A stretch of DNA of 64,000 nucleotides from Haloplanus litoreus (lineage in GTDB: Archaea; Halobacteriota; Halobacteria; Halobacteriales; Haloferacaceae). Of this stretch, positions 43,075 through 51,944 are shown one piece after another. Numbering within the stretch: the first letter of the stretch is position 1; each line of letters starts with the position of its first letter. The notes beneath the pieces are model-generated. The model was given only the letters and a program-made list of their open reading frames with translations. It was not told the DNA's origin and ran no database searches. The translations under genes and the position numbers were made by a program. Location: NCBI RefSeq assembly GCF_042677945.1, contig NZ_JBHUDN010000009.1. One strand, written 5' to 3'.

Positions 43075-43863
43075 CTACAGATCCCGCCGCTGGAAGTGGA
43101 GCAAACTGACGACCACCAGGAGGGTCGCGACGACGAGCAACAACAGGGAGTCGGCGAGGTCGACCGTCTCGTGGAGGAGGACCTCCGTCGGGTCGATGTA
43201 ACGCGTCGGGCTGATCGCACCCAGCCACTCGAAGTCCGTGCCGAGCGTCACCGAGTCGACGAGAAAGAGCAGGAAGACGAGCGCGATTCCGGCACGCTGG
43301 GCGGTGTCACCGCGGTTCAGCACGACCGAGAGGAGGAGTCCGATTCCGCCACAGACGAGGAGGTACGGAACCGAGAGGGCGTGGACGACCAGCAGGTAGT
43401 AGGGGTCGAGCGGGTAGTCGATGGCGATAGTGCCCCCGAAGACGACGAGCGGCATCGCCAGGTTGAGCGTGACGATGGGGACGCCGAGGGAGAGAAACTT
43501 CTCGAAGGCGACCCGCTTCCGGGAGATGGGTGCCGCGAGTACCAGATACAGGCGCCCGGACTCGACGTCGTCGGCGAGGGTGCCGGCGGCCGCGTAGGCA
43601 ACGTAGAGACCGAGGAGCAACACCCATACCGTCTGGTAGAGTTCCGCCGCGACGAAGCCCTCGATGGTGGTGTACGTTTCGGCGCCGAACCCCTCTCGGA
43701 ACGACTCCGGCAGTGACTCGATCAGCGCGTCGATGTCGGCGCTCGATTCGGCGATGGTGGGGAAGATGTAGATGATGAGGAGCGCGAAGGCGCCGAGGAG
43801 GACGGTCAGCGCGAGGGTGCCACGGACGCGCTGGCGCGCCTCGTACCGCGTGGTCTCAAGCAT
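43075..43863 (-). CDS. ABC-2 type transporter permease
   Basis: 262 residues with six transmembrane helices. It begins MLETTRYEARQRVRGTLAL, a cytoplasmic lead-in typical of ABC-2 permeases, and has the VESGRLYLVLAAPISRKRVAFEK coupling-loop motif. It overlaps the ATPase gene by 8 bp and should form an exporter with it. Cargo unknown; the neighbouring exported protein may be functionally linked. Confidence 0.88.
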   Translation of the reverse strand: MLETTRYEARQRVRGTLALTVLLGAFALLIIYIFPTIAESSADIDALIESLPESFREGFGAETYTTIEGFVAAELYQTVWVLLLGLYVAYAAAGTLADDVESGRLYLVLAAPISRKRVAFEKFLSLGVPIVTLNLAMPLVVFGGTIAIDYPLDPYYLLVVHALSVPYLLVCGGIGLLLSVVLNRGDTAQRAGIALVFLLFLVDSVTLGTDFEWLGAISPTRYIDPTEVLLHETVDLADSLLLLVVATLLVVVSLLHFQRRDL

Positions 43864-44740
43864 CGTCGCCCCCGTAGAAGTGCATGAACACGTCCTCGAT
43901 GGGTGGTTCGTCGATTTCGATGTCGACGATGCGGCGGGCGGCCAGGGCGGCGAACAACGCGTCGTAGTCGCCGGTGAAGGTGAACTGTGCTTCGCCCCCC
44001 TCCGCGGCGAAGTCGACGATGCCGTCGACGCCGAGGTCAGCGGCCGTCAGCGGCGCTTCGGTGTGAACGCGGACGCGCTTGCCCCCGCGAGCCAGCAGCT
44101 CCTCGACGTCCTCGACGGTGACCAGTCGGCCCTCCCGGATGATGCCGACGCGGTCACAGACCCGGCGGACCTCGCCGAGGACGTGTGAGGAGAAGAAGAC
44201 GGTCTTGCCTCGGTCGCGTTCTGCGCGGAGAAAGCGATTGAACGCCTCCTGTTTGAGCGGGTCCAGTCCAGAGGTCGGTTCGTCCATAACGACTAGGTCG
44301 GGGTCGTGCATGAATGCCTGGACGATGCCGAGCATCTGCTTGTTCCCGGTGGAGTACTCCCGGATCTTCCGGTCGAGGGGCGGTGTAAACAGGTCGAGCA
44401 GTTCGTCGCGACGCTCGCCGCCCTTGAGCGCGGCCTGATAGTCGAGGAACTCGTCGCCGGTGACCGACGGGGTGAAGGCGAGTTCCCCGGGGAGGAAGCC
44501 GATCCGGGCGCGAGTCTCCCGGAGCGCCGCCTCGTCGCGGACGTCGGCACCGAGGACGCGCGCGGTGCCTGCCGTCGGCGACTGGAAGCCCATGAGCTGT
44601 CGGATCGTCGTGGACTTGCCCGCGCCGTTCGGCCCGAGATAGCCGAAGATTTCGCCACGCTCGATGGCGAAGTCGAGGTGGTCGTTGGCCAGCGTATCGC
44701 CGTAGGCCTTGGTCAGTCCTTCCACCTCGATGGCGGCCAT
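43856..44740 (-). CDS. ABC transporter ATP-binding protein
   Basis: 294 residues. Walker A is GPNGAGKST (36-44), Walker B is DLVVMDEPTSGLDP, and the H-loop is FFSSHVLGEV. The signature motif is the divergent YSTGNKQ rather than LSGGQ, as in several drug/lantibiotic-type ABC-2 exporters. A C-terminal extension (about 220-294) follows. The start at 44740 has a TATA-like ATATAT about 28 nt upstream; an ATG at 44869 is too far. Confidence 0.93.
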   Translation of the reverse strand: MAAIEVEGLTKAYGDTLANDHLDFAIERGEIFGYLGPNGAGKSTTIRQLMGFQSPTAGTARVLGADVRDEAALRETRARIGFLPGELAFTPSVTGDEFLDYQAALKGGERRDELLDLFTPPLDRKIREYSTGNKQMLGIVQAFMHDPDLVVMDEPTSGLDPLKQEAFNRFLRAERDRGKTVFFSSHVLGEVRRVCDRVGIIREGRLVTVEDVEELLARGGKRVRVHTEAPLTAADLGVDGIVDFAAEGGEAQFTFTGDYDALFAALAARRIVDIEIDEPPIEDVFMHFYGGDDA

Positions 44741-44819
44741 ACCGTCGCCCACGGGGCCACGGGAGATATATCCCCGGTCGGTGCGCAACCGCCATCCGTC
44801 CCCCGGCCCTATAGCGCCC

Positions 44820-45134
44820 ATGACCGCCGTTGCACTGCTGAGCGTCGCGCCGGTGAAAGAGGGGAGCATGGCCGCGGACGTGGCCGATGCGGTGGCCGCA
44901 CTGGAGGACTTCGACGTGTGCTACGAGACCAACCCGATGGGGACGGTGATCGAAGCCGACGACGTGGGGACGCTGTTTGCGGCCTGCGAGGCCGCCCACC
45001 GAGCCGTCGAGGCCGACCGGGTGAGTACGGTGTTGAAAATCGACGACAAGCGGACGAGCGACGCGTCGGCCGCCGCGAAAGTCGAGGGCGTCGAGACCGT
45101 ACTGGGACGGCCGGCGCGGAGCGACCGGGAGTGA
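44820..45134 (+). CDS. MTH1187 family thiamine-binding protein
   Basis: 104 residues. A small ferredoxin-like fold family (DUF77) of which members bind thiamine-like ligands. Motifs: VALLSVAPVKEGSMAADVADAV, CYETNPMGTVIEAD and STVLKIDDKR. It diverges from the ABC transporter genes. Start ATG at 44820 agrees with the family; upstream in-frame ATGs lie in the divergent gene. Confidence 0.88.
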   Translation: MTAVALLSVAPVKEGSMAADVADAVAALEDFDVCYETNPMGTVIEADDVGTLFAACEAAHRAVEADRVSTVLKIDDKRTSDASAAAKVEGVETVLGRPARSDRE

Positions 45135-45183
45135 GCGGCCGCCACCGACAACCCATTTAACCGAAAGCGCCCAACCCGCAGGT

Positions 45184-46116
45184 ATGGAGAGTCTCAATCG
45201 GATGGCCGTCGAACTCGTCGACGAAGCCATCGACTTCGCCGGCGAACTCAACGTCGACGTGACCGAACTCGACTCGGGGGCGACGGTCCTCGACTTCGGC
45301 GTCGCGGCCGCGGGCGGACTCGAAGCCGGACTGTTGCTCGCGGAGATTCAGACCGCGGGACTGGCGACGATCCAGACCCGGATGGACGAGGTGGCGGGGA
45401 CACCGTTCCCCTACGTCGAACTCACGACGGACAAGCCGGCGCTCGCCCTGCTCTGCTCGCAGAAGGCGGGCTGGGAACTCGTCGCCGAGGGCATCGACGG
45501 CCTCGGGTCGGGACCGGCGCGGGCGCTCGTGGGTGAGGAACACGAGTTCGAAGTCGTGGGCTACTACGACGAGTTCGACCTGACCGTCCTGACCGTCGAG
45601 GCGGCGTCGTTGCCGGGCGACGCCGCGGCCGAACAGGTGGCCGACCGAACCGGCGTCGCCCCGAGCGGCGTGTTCCTGCCGACGTACCCCACGGGATCGA
45701 TGGCCGGGAGTGTCAGCGCCGCCGCCCGCGCGCCCGAACTCGCGCTCTTTCGCCTGTTCGAACTCGGCTACGACCCGACGGACGTGGTGTCGGCGGCGGG
45801 GAGCGCCCCAGTCGCCCCCGTCAGCCACGACGAGAGCGTAGCGATGGGCCGGACCAACGACGCGCTGGCCTACGGAGGACAGGTGTACGTGCAGGTGCGC
45901 GAGGACTTCGACCGCTTCGACGAGGTGCCCTCGACGGCCGCCACGGAGTACGAAACCCCCTTCGAACAGGTGTTCGAGGACGCCGACTGGGACTTCTACG
46001 AAGTGCCCGAATCGGTCTTCGCACCCGCGCAGGTGACCGTCGACGTCATCGACGGTCCGACCTACGCGCTGGGCGAGACGAACCACGACCTGCTGGCTGA
46101 GTCGTTCGGGCTGTGA
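45184..46116 (+). CDS. mch: methenyltetrahydromethanopterin cyclohydrolase
   Basis: 310 residues. Converts methenyl-H4MPT and water to formyl-H4MPT, or the equivalent folate-type step in haloarchaeal one-carbon metabolism. Motifs: MAVELVDEAIDFAGELNVDV, GGLEAGLLLAEIQTAGLA, PTYPTGSMAGSVSAAAR, ALFRLFELGYD and YGGQVYVQV. TATA-like CATTTAACC lies about 28 nt upstream. Its stop overlaps the next gene's GTG start (GTGA). Confidence 0.95.
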   Translation: MESLNRMAVELVDEAIDFAGELNVDVTELDSGATVLDFGVAAAGGLEAGLLLAEIQTAGLATIQTRMDEVAGTPFPYVELTTDKPALALLCSQKAGWELVAEGIDGLGSGPARALVGEEHEFEVVGYYDEFDLTVLTVEAASLPGDAAAEQVADRTGVAPSGVFLPTYPTGSMAGSVSAAARAPELALFRLFELGYDPTDVVSAAGSAPVAPVSHDESVAMGRTNDALAYGGQVYVQVREDFDRFDEVPSTAATEYETPFEQVFEDADWDFYEVPESVFAPAQVTVDVIDGPTYALGETNHDLLAESFGL

Positions 46117-46613
46117 AGTTCAAACTCGTCCCCGCCGCGCCCGACGCGTTCGACTTCGTCGAACGCGCCCAGCGCGCGGTGCCGCTGGTCCCCGGCACCG
46201 AGGACGACTGCTGTGCCCGACTGATGGACCGCCTCGACCTCCCGAGTCGCGACGTGGCGCGGACCTGGCTCACCTTCCTCCGCGCGCTCGAACTCGCCGA
46301 GGAGACGCCCTCGGGGTTCCGGCGAACGGACGTCGATCCGACGGTCACGGGGTGCCGCGCGGCGCTCCTCGACCGGGTCTTCGCCGCCGAAGCCGTCCGG
46401 GACGCCCTCGACACCGACGACCCACGGACGGCCGACGACGTGTTCGAGACCCTCCGGGGGTCGGTTCCCGTCTGGGAGCGGCACAAGAACCCGTCGCGCT
46501 GGGAGTCGATCTGGCGGGACCGGGTTGGCGACCTGCTCTCGTGGCTGGTCCTCCTGGAGGCCGCCGACCGGGTCGACGACGGCGACGGTCCCGCCCGATT
46601 CGTGCGGCGCTGA
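46113..46613 (+). CDS. hypothetical protein downstream of mch
   Basis: 166 residues, GTG start overlapping the mch stop, so translationally coupled. The protein is soluble with a helical core (DVARTWLTFLRALELAEETP, looks like a short winged-helix or helical bundle) and an interesting VWERHKNPSRWESIWRDRVGDLL segment rich in Trp. No known family was recognised, though the coupling suggests a role with one-carbon metabolism or common expression only. Confidence 0.7.
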   Translation: MKFKLVPAAPDAFDFVERAQRAVPLVPGTEDDCCARLMDRLDLPSRDVARTWLTFLRALELAEETPSGFRRTDVDPTVTGCRAALLDRVFAAEAVRDALDTDDPRTADDVFETLRGSVPVWERHKNPSRWESIWRDRVGDLLSWLVLLEAADRVDDGDGPARFVRR

Positions 46614-46661
46614 CCGGACGAATCCGGACGCGTTAACTCGCCGCGAGCACTACCGCCGCCG

Positions 46662-47171
46662 ATGGCAGACGACTACGGCGGCGTCGTCGGGGCGTTCCCC
46701 TACGCGTTCCGGGCGAGCAGTTCGTGGCTGTTCCGATCGTACGCGGTCGTCGGCGGCCTGCTGACCGTCGCGGTCAGCCTGCTCTTTATCGCGGCGGTGG
46801 TCGTGGTCATCGCGGGTACGACCGGCGGGGGTGGCGGGTCGCTGACGCTCTCGCGATCGTTTTTCGCCGTCGTCGGTCTGTTCGTGGTCGTTCCGCTCGT
46901 CGCTCCCGTTCTGTTCGTGGCGCGTCGTCACCGGCGGGAGGGAGGGAGCGAAGGATCTTACGACGCCGCCCTCGCGGCGACCGGCTACCTGTTCGTCCTG
47001 TCGCTCTACGTCGGGGTCGTCGTCTCGGTGCCGCCCGCCCAGCAGACGACGCCGACCGGGACTCTGGCGCCCCTGATCGCCGCGTTGTACGGTCTCCCAC
47101 AGCTCGCCGGTCTCGGCCCGCCGCTGCTGGCGGCGGCCGTCGAACTGCTCTGTCACCGGCTGTTGCGGTAG
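46662..47171 (+). CDS. four-helix membrane protein (DUF8056-like)
   Basis: 169 residues with about four transmembrane helices and an internal Arg-rich loop (VARRHRREGGSEGSYD). Gly-rich loop after the first helix pair. Similar haloarchaeal proteins are, from memory, called DUF8056. No function can be suggested. It lies 48 bp after the preceding gene on the same strand. Confidence 0.65.
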   Translation: MADDYGGVVGAFPYAFRASSSWLFRSYAVVGGLLTVAVSLLFIAAVVVVIAGTTGGGGGSLTLSRSFFAVVGLFVVVPLVAPVLFVARRHRREGGSEGSYDAALAATGYLFVLSLYVGVVVSVPPAQQTTPTGTLAPLIAALYGLPQLAGLGPPLLAAAVELLCHRLLR

Positions 47172-47223
47172 TCCGTCGCCCCGTGACGAAACGCCGAAAC
47201 CCGTCGGCCGCCTACCTCGCTCC

Positions 47224-47694
47224 ATGACCGACGAGAAGACGGGTACGTTCCTCGTGACGGCGGCCGACGACGACGCCGCCGTCCTCACCGACGTCGACGA
47301 CGGACAGGTTCACACGCTCGCGACGAACCCCGACGTGACGGTCGGGGAGGCCGTCGAGGGAACCGTCGCGCCGGAACCGCCGCTGGAAGTGGCCTGGCGC
47401 CTCGCCGAGGTGACCGACCGGTGGACGATCAGCGTCGAGGACAGTTCGGAGGCGCCGACGACGCTCGCCCGCGACATCGCGGCCGAGCAGGCAGTCGGCG
47501 AACTCACGCGACGCGAGCGCGCGGGAACGGGCGAACTCCACGTCCTCACCGTGCCGGAGTCGGAGACGGACGCGGCCGTGGCCGACGTCCTCGACGACGA
47601 GGAGGGCCTCCGGTCGCGGGCGGCCCGTCTCGGCGTCGCCCGCGTGGTCGTCCGGTCGGAACCGGGCGTGGTGTGTGTCCGGTACGTGCCGTGA
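47224..47694 (+). CDS. DUF5812-like protein
   Basis: 156-residue acidic soluble protein. The N-terminus TGTFLVTAADDDAAVLTDVDDGQVHTLA and the PPLEVAWRLAEV segment fit haloarchaeal DUF5812. The C-terminal VVVRSEPGVVCVRYVP is also family-like. Located just upstream of secF, but 69 bp separate them and a promoter could lie between. Function unknown. Confidence 0.78.
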   Translation: MTDEKTGTFLVTAADDDAAVLTDVDDGQVHTLATNPDVTVGEAVEGTVAPEPPLEVAWRLAEVTDRWTISVEDSSEAPTTLARDIAAEQAVGELTRRERAGTGELHVLTVPESETDAAVADVLDDEEGLRSRAARLGVARVVVRSEPGVVCVRYVP

Positions 47695-47763
47695 CCCTGC
47701 CGAGAACTGCTCGCCCCGGAGGACATAAGAAGGCTTAGTAGGCGTCGGGGTGGACCGGCGGGC

Positions 47764-48639
47764 ATGGTAGCGTTCGAAGTACCGGAGGTCGACTACACCC
47801 GGTACACGAATCGCCAGCTCGCGGCCGTACCCCTCGCGGTGCTCGCCGTTGCCCTCCTGATCATCGGGGGATGGTACGTCGCGACCGGCGCGCCGGTAGA
47901 CCCCGGCGTTGATTTCACTGGCGGTGCGGAGATACGAGTCGCGGTCGATGCACCGGACGGTCAGGCACGCGAACGGATCGAGGGAGCGTTCGACCCGGCG
48001 CCGGAGTCCATCCGGAGCGTGCCCTCGGACGACACGTACATTCTGACGTTCCAGACCGACCAGACGGGCGTGTCGGCGCTGGAAGAACAGGCGCGTGCCG
48101 CGGGCTTCGAAGTGCAGTCGAGTTACACCGTCTCCGCGAGCTTCGGCTCCCGCACCCAGCAGCTCGCCCTCGGCGGCGTCGCCTTCGCCTTCGTCGGGAT
48201 GAGCGTCCTCGTCTTCCTGATGTTCCGGACGTTCGTCCCCTCCATCGCCGTCGTCGTCTCCGCGTTCTCGGACATCGTGGTGCCGGTGGCGCTGATGAAC
48301 GTCCTCGGCATCGAACTCACGCTGGGGACCGTCGCCGCCCTCCTGATGCTCATCGGGTACAGCGTCGACTCCGACATTCTGCTCAACAACCACATCCTCC
48401 GGCGTTCGGGCGGGTTCTACGAGTCGACCCACCGCGCGATGCGGACCGGCGTGACGATGACGCTCACGTCGCTGTCGGCGATGGTCGTCATGACCATCGT
48501 GGCGACGCTGTTCGGCATCCAACTGCTCGCCGCCATCGGGACCGTCCTCGTCTTCGGTCTCGTGACTGACCTGATGAACACCTACATGCTAAACCTCAGT
48601 CTCCTTCGCTGGTACAAGTACGAGGGGGTGGGCAACTGA
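47764..48639 (+). CDS. secF: protein-export membrane protein SecF
   Basis: 291 residues. Six transmembrane helices with the periplasmic-type domain between TM1 and TM2. Motifs: PVDPGVDFTGGAEIRV after TM1, LMLIGYSVDSDILLNNHI in TM4, RTGVTMTLTSLSAMVVM. With SecD it helps Sec-dependent export by the proton-motive force. As in other haloarchaea, secF precedes secD; TGATG overlap couples them. Confidence 0.95.
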   Translation: MVAFEVPEVDYTRYTNRQLAAVPLAVLAVALLIIGGWYVATGAPVDPGVDFTGGAEIRVAVDAPDGQARERIEGAFDPAPESIRSVPSDDTYILTFQTDQTGVSALEEQARAAGFEVQSSYTVSASFGSRTQQLALGGVAFAFVGMSVLVFLMFRTFVPSIAVVVSAFSDIVVPVALMNVLGIELTLGTVAALLMLIGYSVDSDILLNNHILRRSGGFYESTHRAMRTGVTMTLTSLSAMVVMTIVATLFGIQLLAAIGTVLVFGLVTDLMNTYMLNLSLLRWYKYEGVGN

Positions 48640-50201
48640 TGGGCGCGATCCGTGACAACTGGCGCGTCATCCTGCTCGTCGTCGTGCTCGCCGCGAGCCT
48701 CTTCGCGCTATTCTCGCCGACGATGGGGTCCGGGGAGAGCACCGACACGCCGGGACTCGCGAGTAGCGGAGTGACCAACCTCCAGTACGGGCTCCAGCTC
48801 TCCGGCGGGACGCGCATCCGCGCCCCCCTCGTCGGAGTCACCGCCACCGGTGTCGAGTTCGGGCAAACCGAGACGCCACAGGTCGAACGCGACGTGGCCG
48901 GGCAACTGGACGACGTGACCGTCGCCGACGTGATCGTTCGACAGCAGACCCAGACCACCGGCACGGTCGAAGTGACCGTCGACGGCGTCACGCCCGAACA
49001 ACTGGGACGCGCTCTCGACGCCGCGGGCTACACCCACGAGTCGACGCGCGACGGCGTCACCGAGGCGACGCGCACGCAGACGGTCGACATCCTCTCGGAC
49101 AAGATCAACGAGGCCGGTCTCTCCGGTGGCACGGTTCAGCAGATCACCACCCCGACCGGCGAGAACTTCATTCTCGTCGAGGTGCCCGACGAGAACCGCC
49201 AGCGCGTCGTCGAACTGGTGAACCAGCGCGGGAACGTCCGCGTCGACGCCTACTACCCGGCGGACGACGGCGCCTACGAGCAGATGACGGTGCTCGAACG
49301 GGACGACTTCCAGAGCATCGGAAACGCCAGGCAAGGCGGGGAGGGAGAGTTGCCCAACGTGCCGGTCGTGGTGCGCGAGAGCGTGGCGCCGCAGTACCAG
49401 CAGCAGATGGTCCAGACGGGGCTCGCCCAGCCGGGCGGCACCCGCTGTAGTTACAGCTCGACGCCCAACAACACCGATCCGTGCCTGCTCCTGATCGTCG
49501 ACGGGCAGGTCGTCAACTCCTTCGGAATGAGTCCGGGGCTGGCCAGCAACATGCGCTCCGGTGACTGGGCACAGGACCCCCGGTTCATCCTCCAGACCCA
49601 GAACTTCAGCGGGGCACAGGACGTCGCGATCAACCTGCGCGCCGGTGCGCTCCCGGCCGCCCTCGACCTCGGCCCGGACGGCGAGGGCACTTCGTCGTAC
49701 ATCGCGCCCAGTCAGGGGCAGCAGTTCCGAACCGACTCGCTGCTGACGGGACTCATCGCCGTCTTCGCCGTCGCCGGCGTCGTCTTCCTGCGCTACGGCG
49801 AGGTGGAAGTCGCGGTGCCGATGATCGTCACCGCGCTCTCGGAAGTAGTGATCCTCCTCGGCTTCGCGGCCGGCATCGGCTACCCGCTCGACCTCTCGGT
49901 GATCGCCGGATTCATCGCCGTCATCGGGACGGGGGTGGACGACCTCATCATCATCGCCGACGAGGTGATGGCCCAAGGCGACGTGAACAGTCGCCGCGTC
50001 TTCCAGTCGCGCTTCCGCAAAGCGTTCTGGGTCATCGGCGCCGCCGCCGCGACGACCATCATCGCGATGAGTCCGCTCGCGGTCCTCTCGCTCGGCGACC
50101 TGCAGGGCTTCGCCATCTTCACCATCCTCGGCGTCATCGTGGGTGTCCTCCTCACCCGGCCCGCCTACGGGGACATTTTGCGGGCGCTGCTGACGCGGTA
50201 G
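48639..50201 (+). CDS. secD: protein-export membrane protein SecD
   Basis: 520 residues. TM1 is followed by the conserved LQYGLQLSGGTRIRAPL, a large extracellular domain (about 45-345) containing the P1-like region, and five more helices with VIAGFIAVIGTGVDDLIIIADEVM and AAAATTIIAMSPLAVLSLGDLQG. Partner of SecF. The extracellular domain has one Cys pair (TRCSYSSTPNNTDPCLLL) that could form a disulfide. Confidence 0.95.
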   Translation: MGAIRDNWRVILLVVVLAASLFALFSPTMGSGESTDTPGLASSGVTNLQYGLQLSGGTRIRAPLVGVTATGVEFGQTETPQVERDVAGQLDDVTVADVIVRQQTQTTGTVEVTVDGVTPEQLGRALDAAGYTHESTRDGVTEATRTQTVDILSDKINEAGLSGGTVQQITTPTGENFILVEVPDENRQRVVELVNQRGNVRVDAYYPADDGAYEQMTVLERDDFQSIGNARQGGEGELPNVPVVVRESVAPQYQQQMVQTGLAQPGGTRCSYSSTPNNTDPCLLLIVDGQVVNSFGMSPGLASNMRSGDWAQDPRFILQTQNFSGAQDVAINLRAGALPAALDLGPDGEGTSSYIAPSQGQQFRTDSLLTGLIAVFAVAGVVFLRYGEVEVAVPMIVTALSEVVILLGFAAGIGYPLDLSVIAGFIAVIGTGVDDLIIIADEVMAQGDVNSRRVFQSRFRKAFWVIGAAAATTIIAMSPLAVLSLGDLQGFAIFTILGVIVGVLLTRPAYGDILRALLTR

Positions 50202-50237
50202 GCCGGGGCGCTCTCCCCCCCATCCCTTTCGCTACGC

Positions 50238-50876
50238 TCAAAACTCCGACAGCGACGACTGCTCCGCGGCTGCGAGCACGTCGTCACACGTCGCCCAAGA
50301 CGCCCGGGCACACGGCGGCAGCCGGCCGTGCTCGGCGACGTACTCCGCGAGGAAGGTTCGCGTCCGGTCGTCGCTCGGGTAGCCGCTCCCCACGTCCCCG
50401 TACTCGTCGGCCAGCGCTTCGACCCGGGCGTCCCGTTCCACCTTGGCGACGACACTCGCCGCCGCGACGTGGACGTGGCGCTCGTCGGCGCGGTGTTCGG
50501 CGTGCATCTCCACGGCGACGTCGAGAGCATCGCGAACTCGCCGGCCGAACCGGTCGGCGTCCACGTCGCCCGCGTCGACGACGACGACGGCGTCGGCGTC
50601 CACCACCGCCGCGATGGCCTCGGCTTGGACCGCGACGGTCAGCGAGTTCATATCCGTCTCGGGGTCGTCGATACGGGCCGGCGTCACGGTTGCCACGCCC
50701 ACGTCGACGGCCGCGTCGTCGCGGAGACGCGCCGCCAGCTCCTCCCGGGTGGCGGGCGCCAGCCGCTTCGAGTCGTCGACGCCGGTCGGAATGGCGTCCG
50801 TCGGCCCCCGAACCGCCGCCGCGACCATCGGCCCGAGCACCGGTCCCTTCCCCGCCTCGTCGGCCCCGATTTGCAT
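50238..50876 (-). CDS. rnhB: ribonuclease HII
   Basis: 212 residues. Cleaves RNA in RNA-DNA hybrids. Catalytic motifs: GADEAGKGPVLGPMV (Asp and Glu at about residues 5-7), TGVDDSKRL, VVVVDAGDVDAD and the HAEHRADERHVHVAAASVVAKVERD region with the fourth acidic residue nearby. The ATG at 50876 is the family start. It follows the 42-residue Cys/His gene on the same strand by 49 bp. Confidence 0.95.
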   Translation of the reverse strand: MQIGADEAGKGPVLGPMVAAAVRGPTDAIPTGVDDSKRLAPATREELAARLRDDAAVDVGVATVTPARIDDPETDMNSLTVAVQAEAIAAVVDADAVVVVDAGDVDADRFGRRVRDALDVAVEMHAEHRADERHVHVAAASVVAKVERDARVEALADEYGDVGSGYPSDDRTRTFLAEYVAEHGRLPPCARASWATCDDVLAAAEQSSLSEF

Positions 50877-50925
50877 ACCGGCAGGTACGCGGACGGGTTC
50901 AAAGCCGTTTGGGTGACGACCCCGG

Positions 50926-51054
50926 TCAGTCGTCGGCCGGCGGCGTCAGCGTCGGCGTCTCGGCGGCGTCCCCGGCATCGTCAGCGTCGGCGTCCGCCTC
51001 TTCCTCCGCGCGGCGCTCCGCGAGCAGTTCGATCGGTTTGTGATGGTTGCACAT
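50926..51054 (-). CDS. 42-aa Cys/His N-terminal microprotein
   Basis: A 42-residue protein beginning MCNHHKPIELLAERRAEEE with a Cys-Asn-His-His group at the extreme N-terminus and an acidic, disordered-looking tail. The compact CNHH could bind metal. I believe similar small proteins occur in haloarchaea but cannot name a family. The promoter (TTAT element near 51094) and a palindrome at 51065-51078 support a real, regulated gene. rnhB follows on the same strand. Confidence 0.6.
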   Translation of the reverse strand: MCNHHKPIELLAERRAEEEADADADDAGDAAETPTLTPPADD

Positions 51055-51366
51055 GGTACTGACTCCCACAGATGTGGGGGGTCGGATCGTGATAATTCTT
51101 GGGTGAACGGCGGGCCTCCACGTCGGGCGGGCGGAGCGCGGCGGCCGCGAAACGGTCTGACTGGGTGTGGTGAGTCGGTAGACGTCACCCACGGGCCGCC
51201 ACTTGCAGGTGGGGCGTATCCGAAACGACGAGGGCGGGTCGCCGTGCAACGACGCGAGCGGCAATCCTCCCTCGCGTGGGGAGTGGCCACCGTTATCGAC
51301 GAACGGAGGACTTTGCCCGACATCGCACACCGACCCTCGACACGCCGCTCCGGGTCGGGTGGCGAC
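51055..51366. other. 312-bp non-coding stretch
   Basis: Between the msrA stop and the microprotein start, both minus strand. The left end holds the microprotein's promoter and palindrome (51065-51078). In the remainder I see no gene, tRNA or repeat; open frames there lack the third-position G/C pattern. Confidence 0.55.
51065..51078. promoter_or_regulatory. palindrome at the microprotein transcription start
   Basis: CCCACAGATGTGGG: arms CCCACA and TGTGGG around GA. The TATA-like element of the microprotein gene is near 51094, so transcription should start around 51068, inside the palindrome. It could be an operator or a hairpin at the 5' end of the message. Confidence 0.45.
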
Positions 51367-51906
51367 TCACTCGCTCGCTACGCGTGCCGCGAACTTCTCG
51401 CGGAGCTTCTGCAGTTTCGGCCGGATCTGCACCTGACAGTACGCGCGCTGGGGGTTGTTCGCGTAGTAGTCCTGGTGGTAGTCTTCGGCGGGGTAGAACG
51501 TCTCTAACGGCTGTACTTCGGTGACGATGGGGTCGTCGTAGTCGTCGGCCAGGCGGTCGATGGTCGCCTCAGCGGTCGCTCGCTGTTCCTCGTGGTGGTA
51601 GAAGACTGCCGAGCGGTACTGCGACCCGACGTCGGGCCCCTGTCGATCCTCGGTGGTCGGATCGTGGAGCGCAAAGAAGACCTCTAGGAGGTCCTCGTAG
51701 CTCACGACGGTGGGGTCGTACTCGACCTGAATCGCCTCGGCGTGGCCGGTCGACCCCGAACAGACCGCCTCGTAGGTGGGGTCGGGAACGTCGCCGCCGC
51801 AGTAGCCGGAGGTGACGCCGTGGACGCCGGCAAGTTCCTGAAACGGAGCTTCGAGACACCAGAAACAGCCACCCGCGAGCGTCGCGGTGGCACGGTCGTC
51901 GGTCAT
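51367..51906 (-). CDS. msrA: peptide methionine sulfoxide reductase MsrA
   Basis: 179 residues. Reduces methionine-S-sulfoxide in proteins. Catalytic motif GGCFWCLEAPF (Cys14), then GYCGGDVPDPTYEAVCSG, FFALHDPTTEDRQGPDVGSQYRS and PAEDYHQDYY. A resolving Cys is likely in the TGHAEAIQ-flanking or C-terminal QRAYCQVQI segment. It starts 38 bp after the pus10 stop on the same strand. Confidence 0.95.
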   Translation of the reverse strand: MTDDRATATLAGGCFWCLEAPFQELAGVHGVTSGYCGGDVPDPTYEAVCSGSTGHAEAIQVEYDPTVVSYEDLLEVFFALHDPTTEDRQGPDVGSQYRSAVFYHHEEQRATAEATIDRLADDYDDPIVTEVQPLETFYPAEDYHQDYYANNPQRAYCQVQIRPKLQKLREKFAARVASE

Positions 51907-51944
51907 GGACGTGTGTAGACGCCGGAGGCGTATGTACGCAGCGC

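Noticed and set aside
51061..51366. An N-terminal extension of the 42-aa microprotein to 51330
   Set aside because: The in-frame extension has no third-position G/C pattern and would read through the promoter and palindrome.
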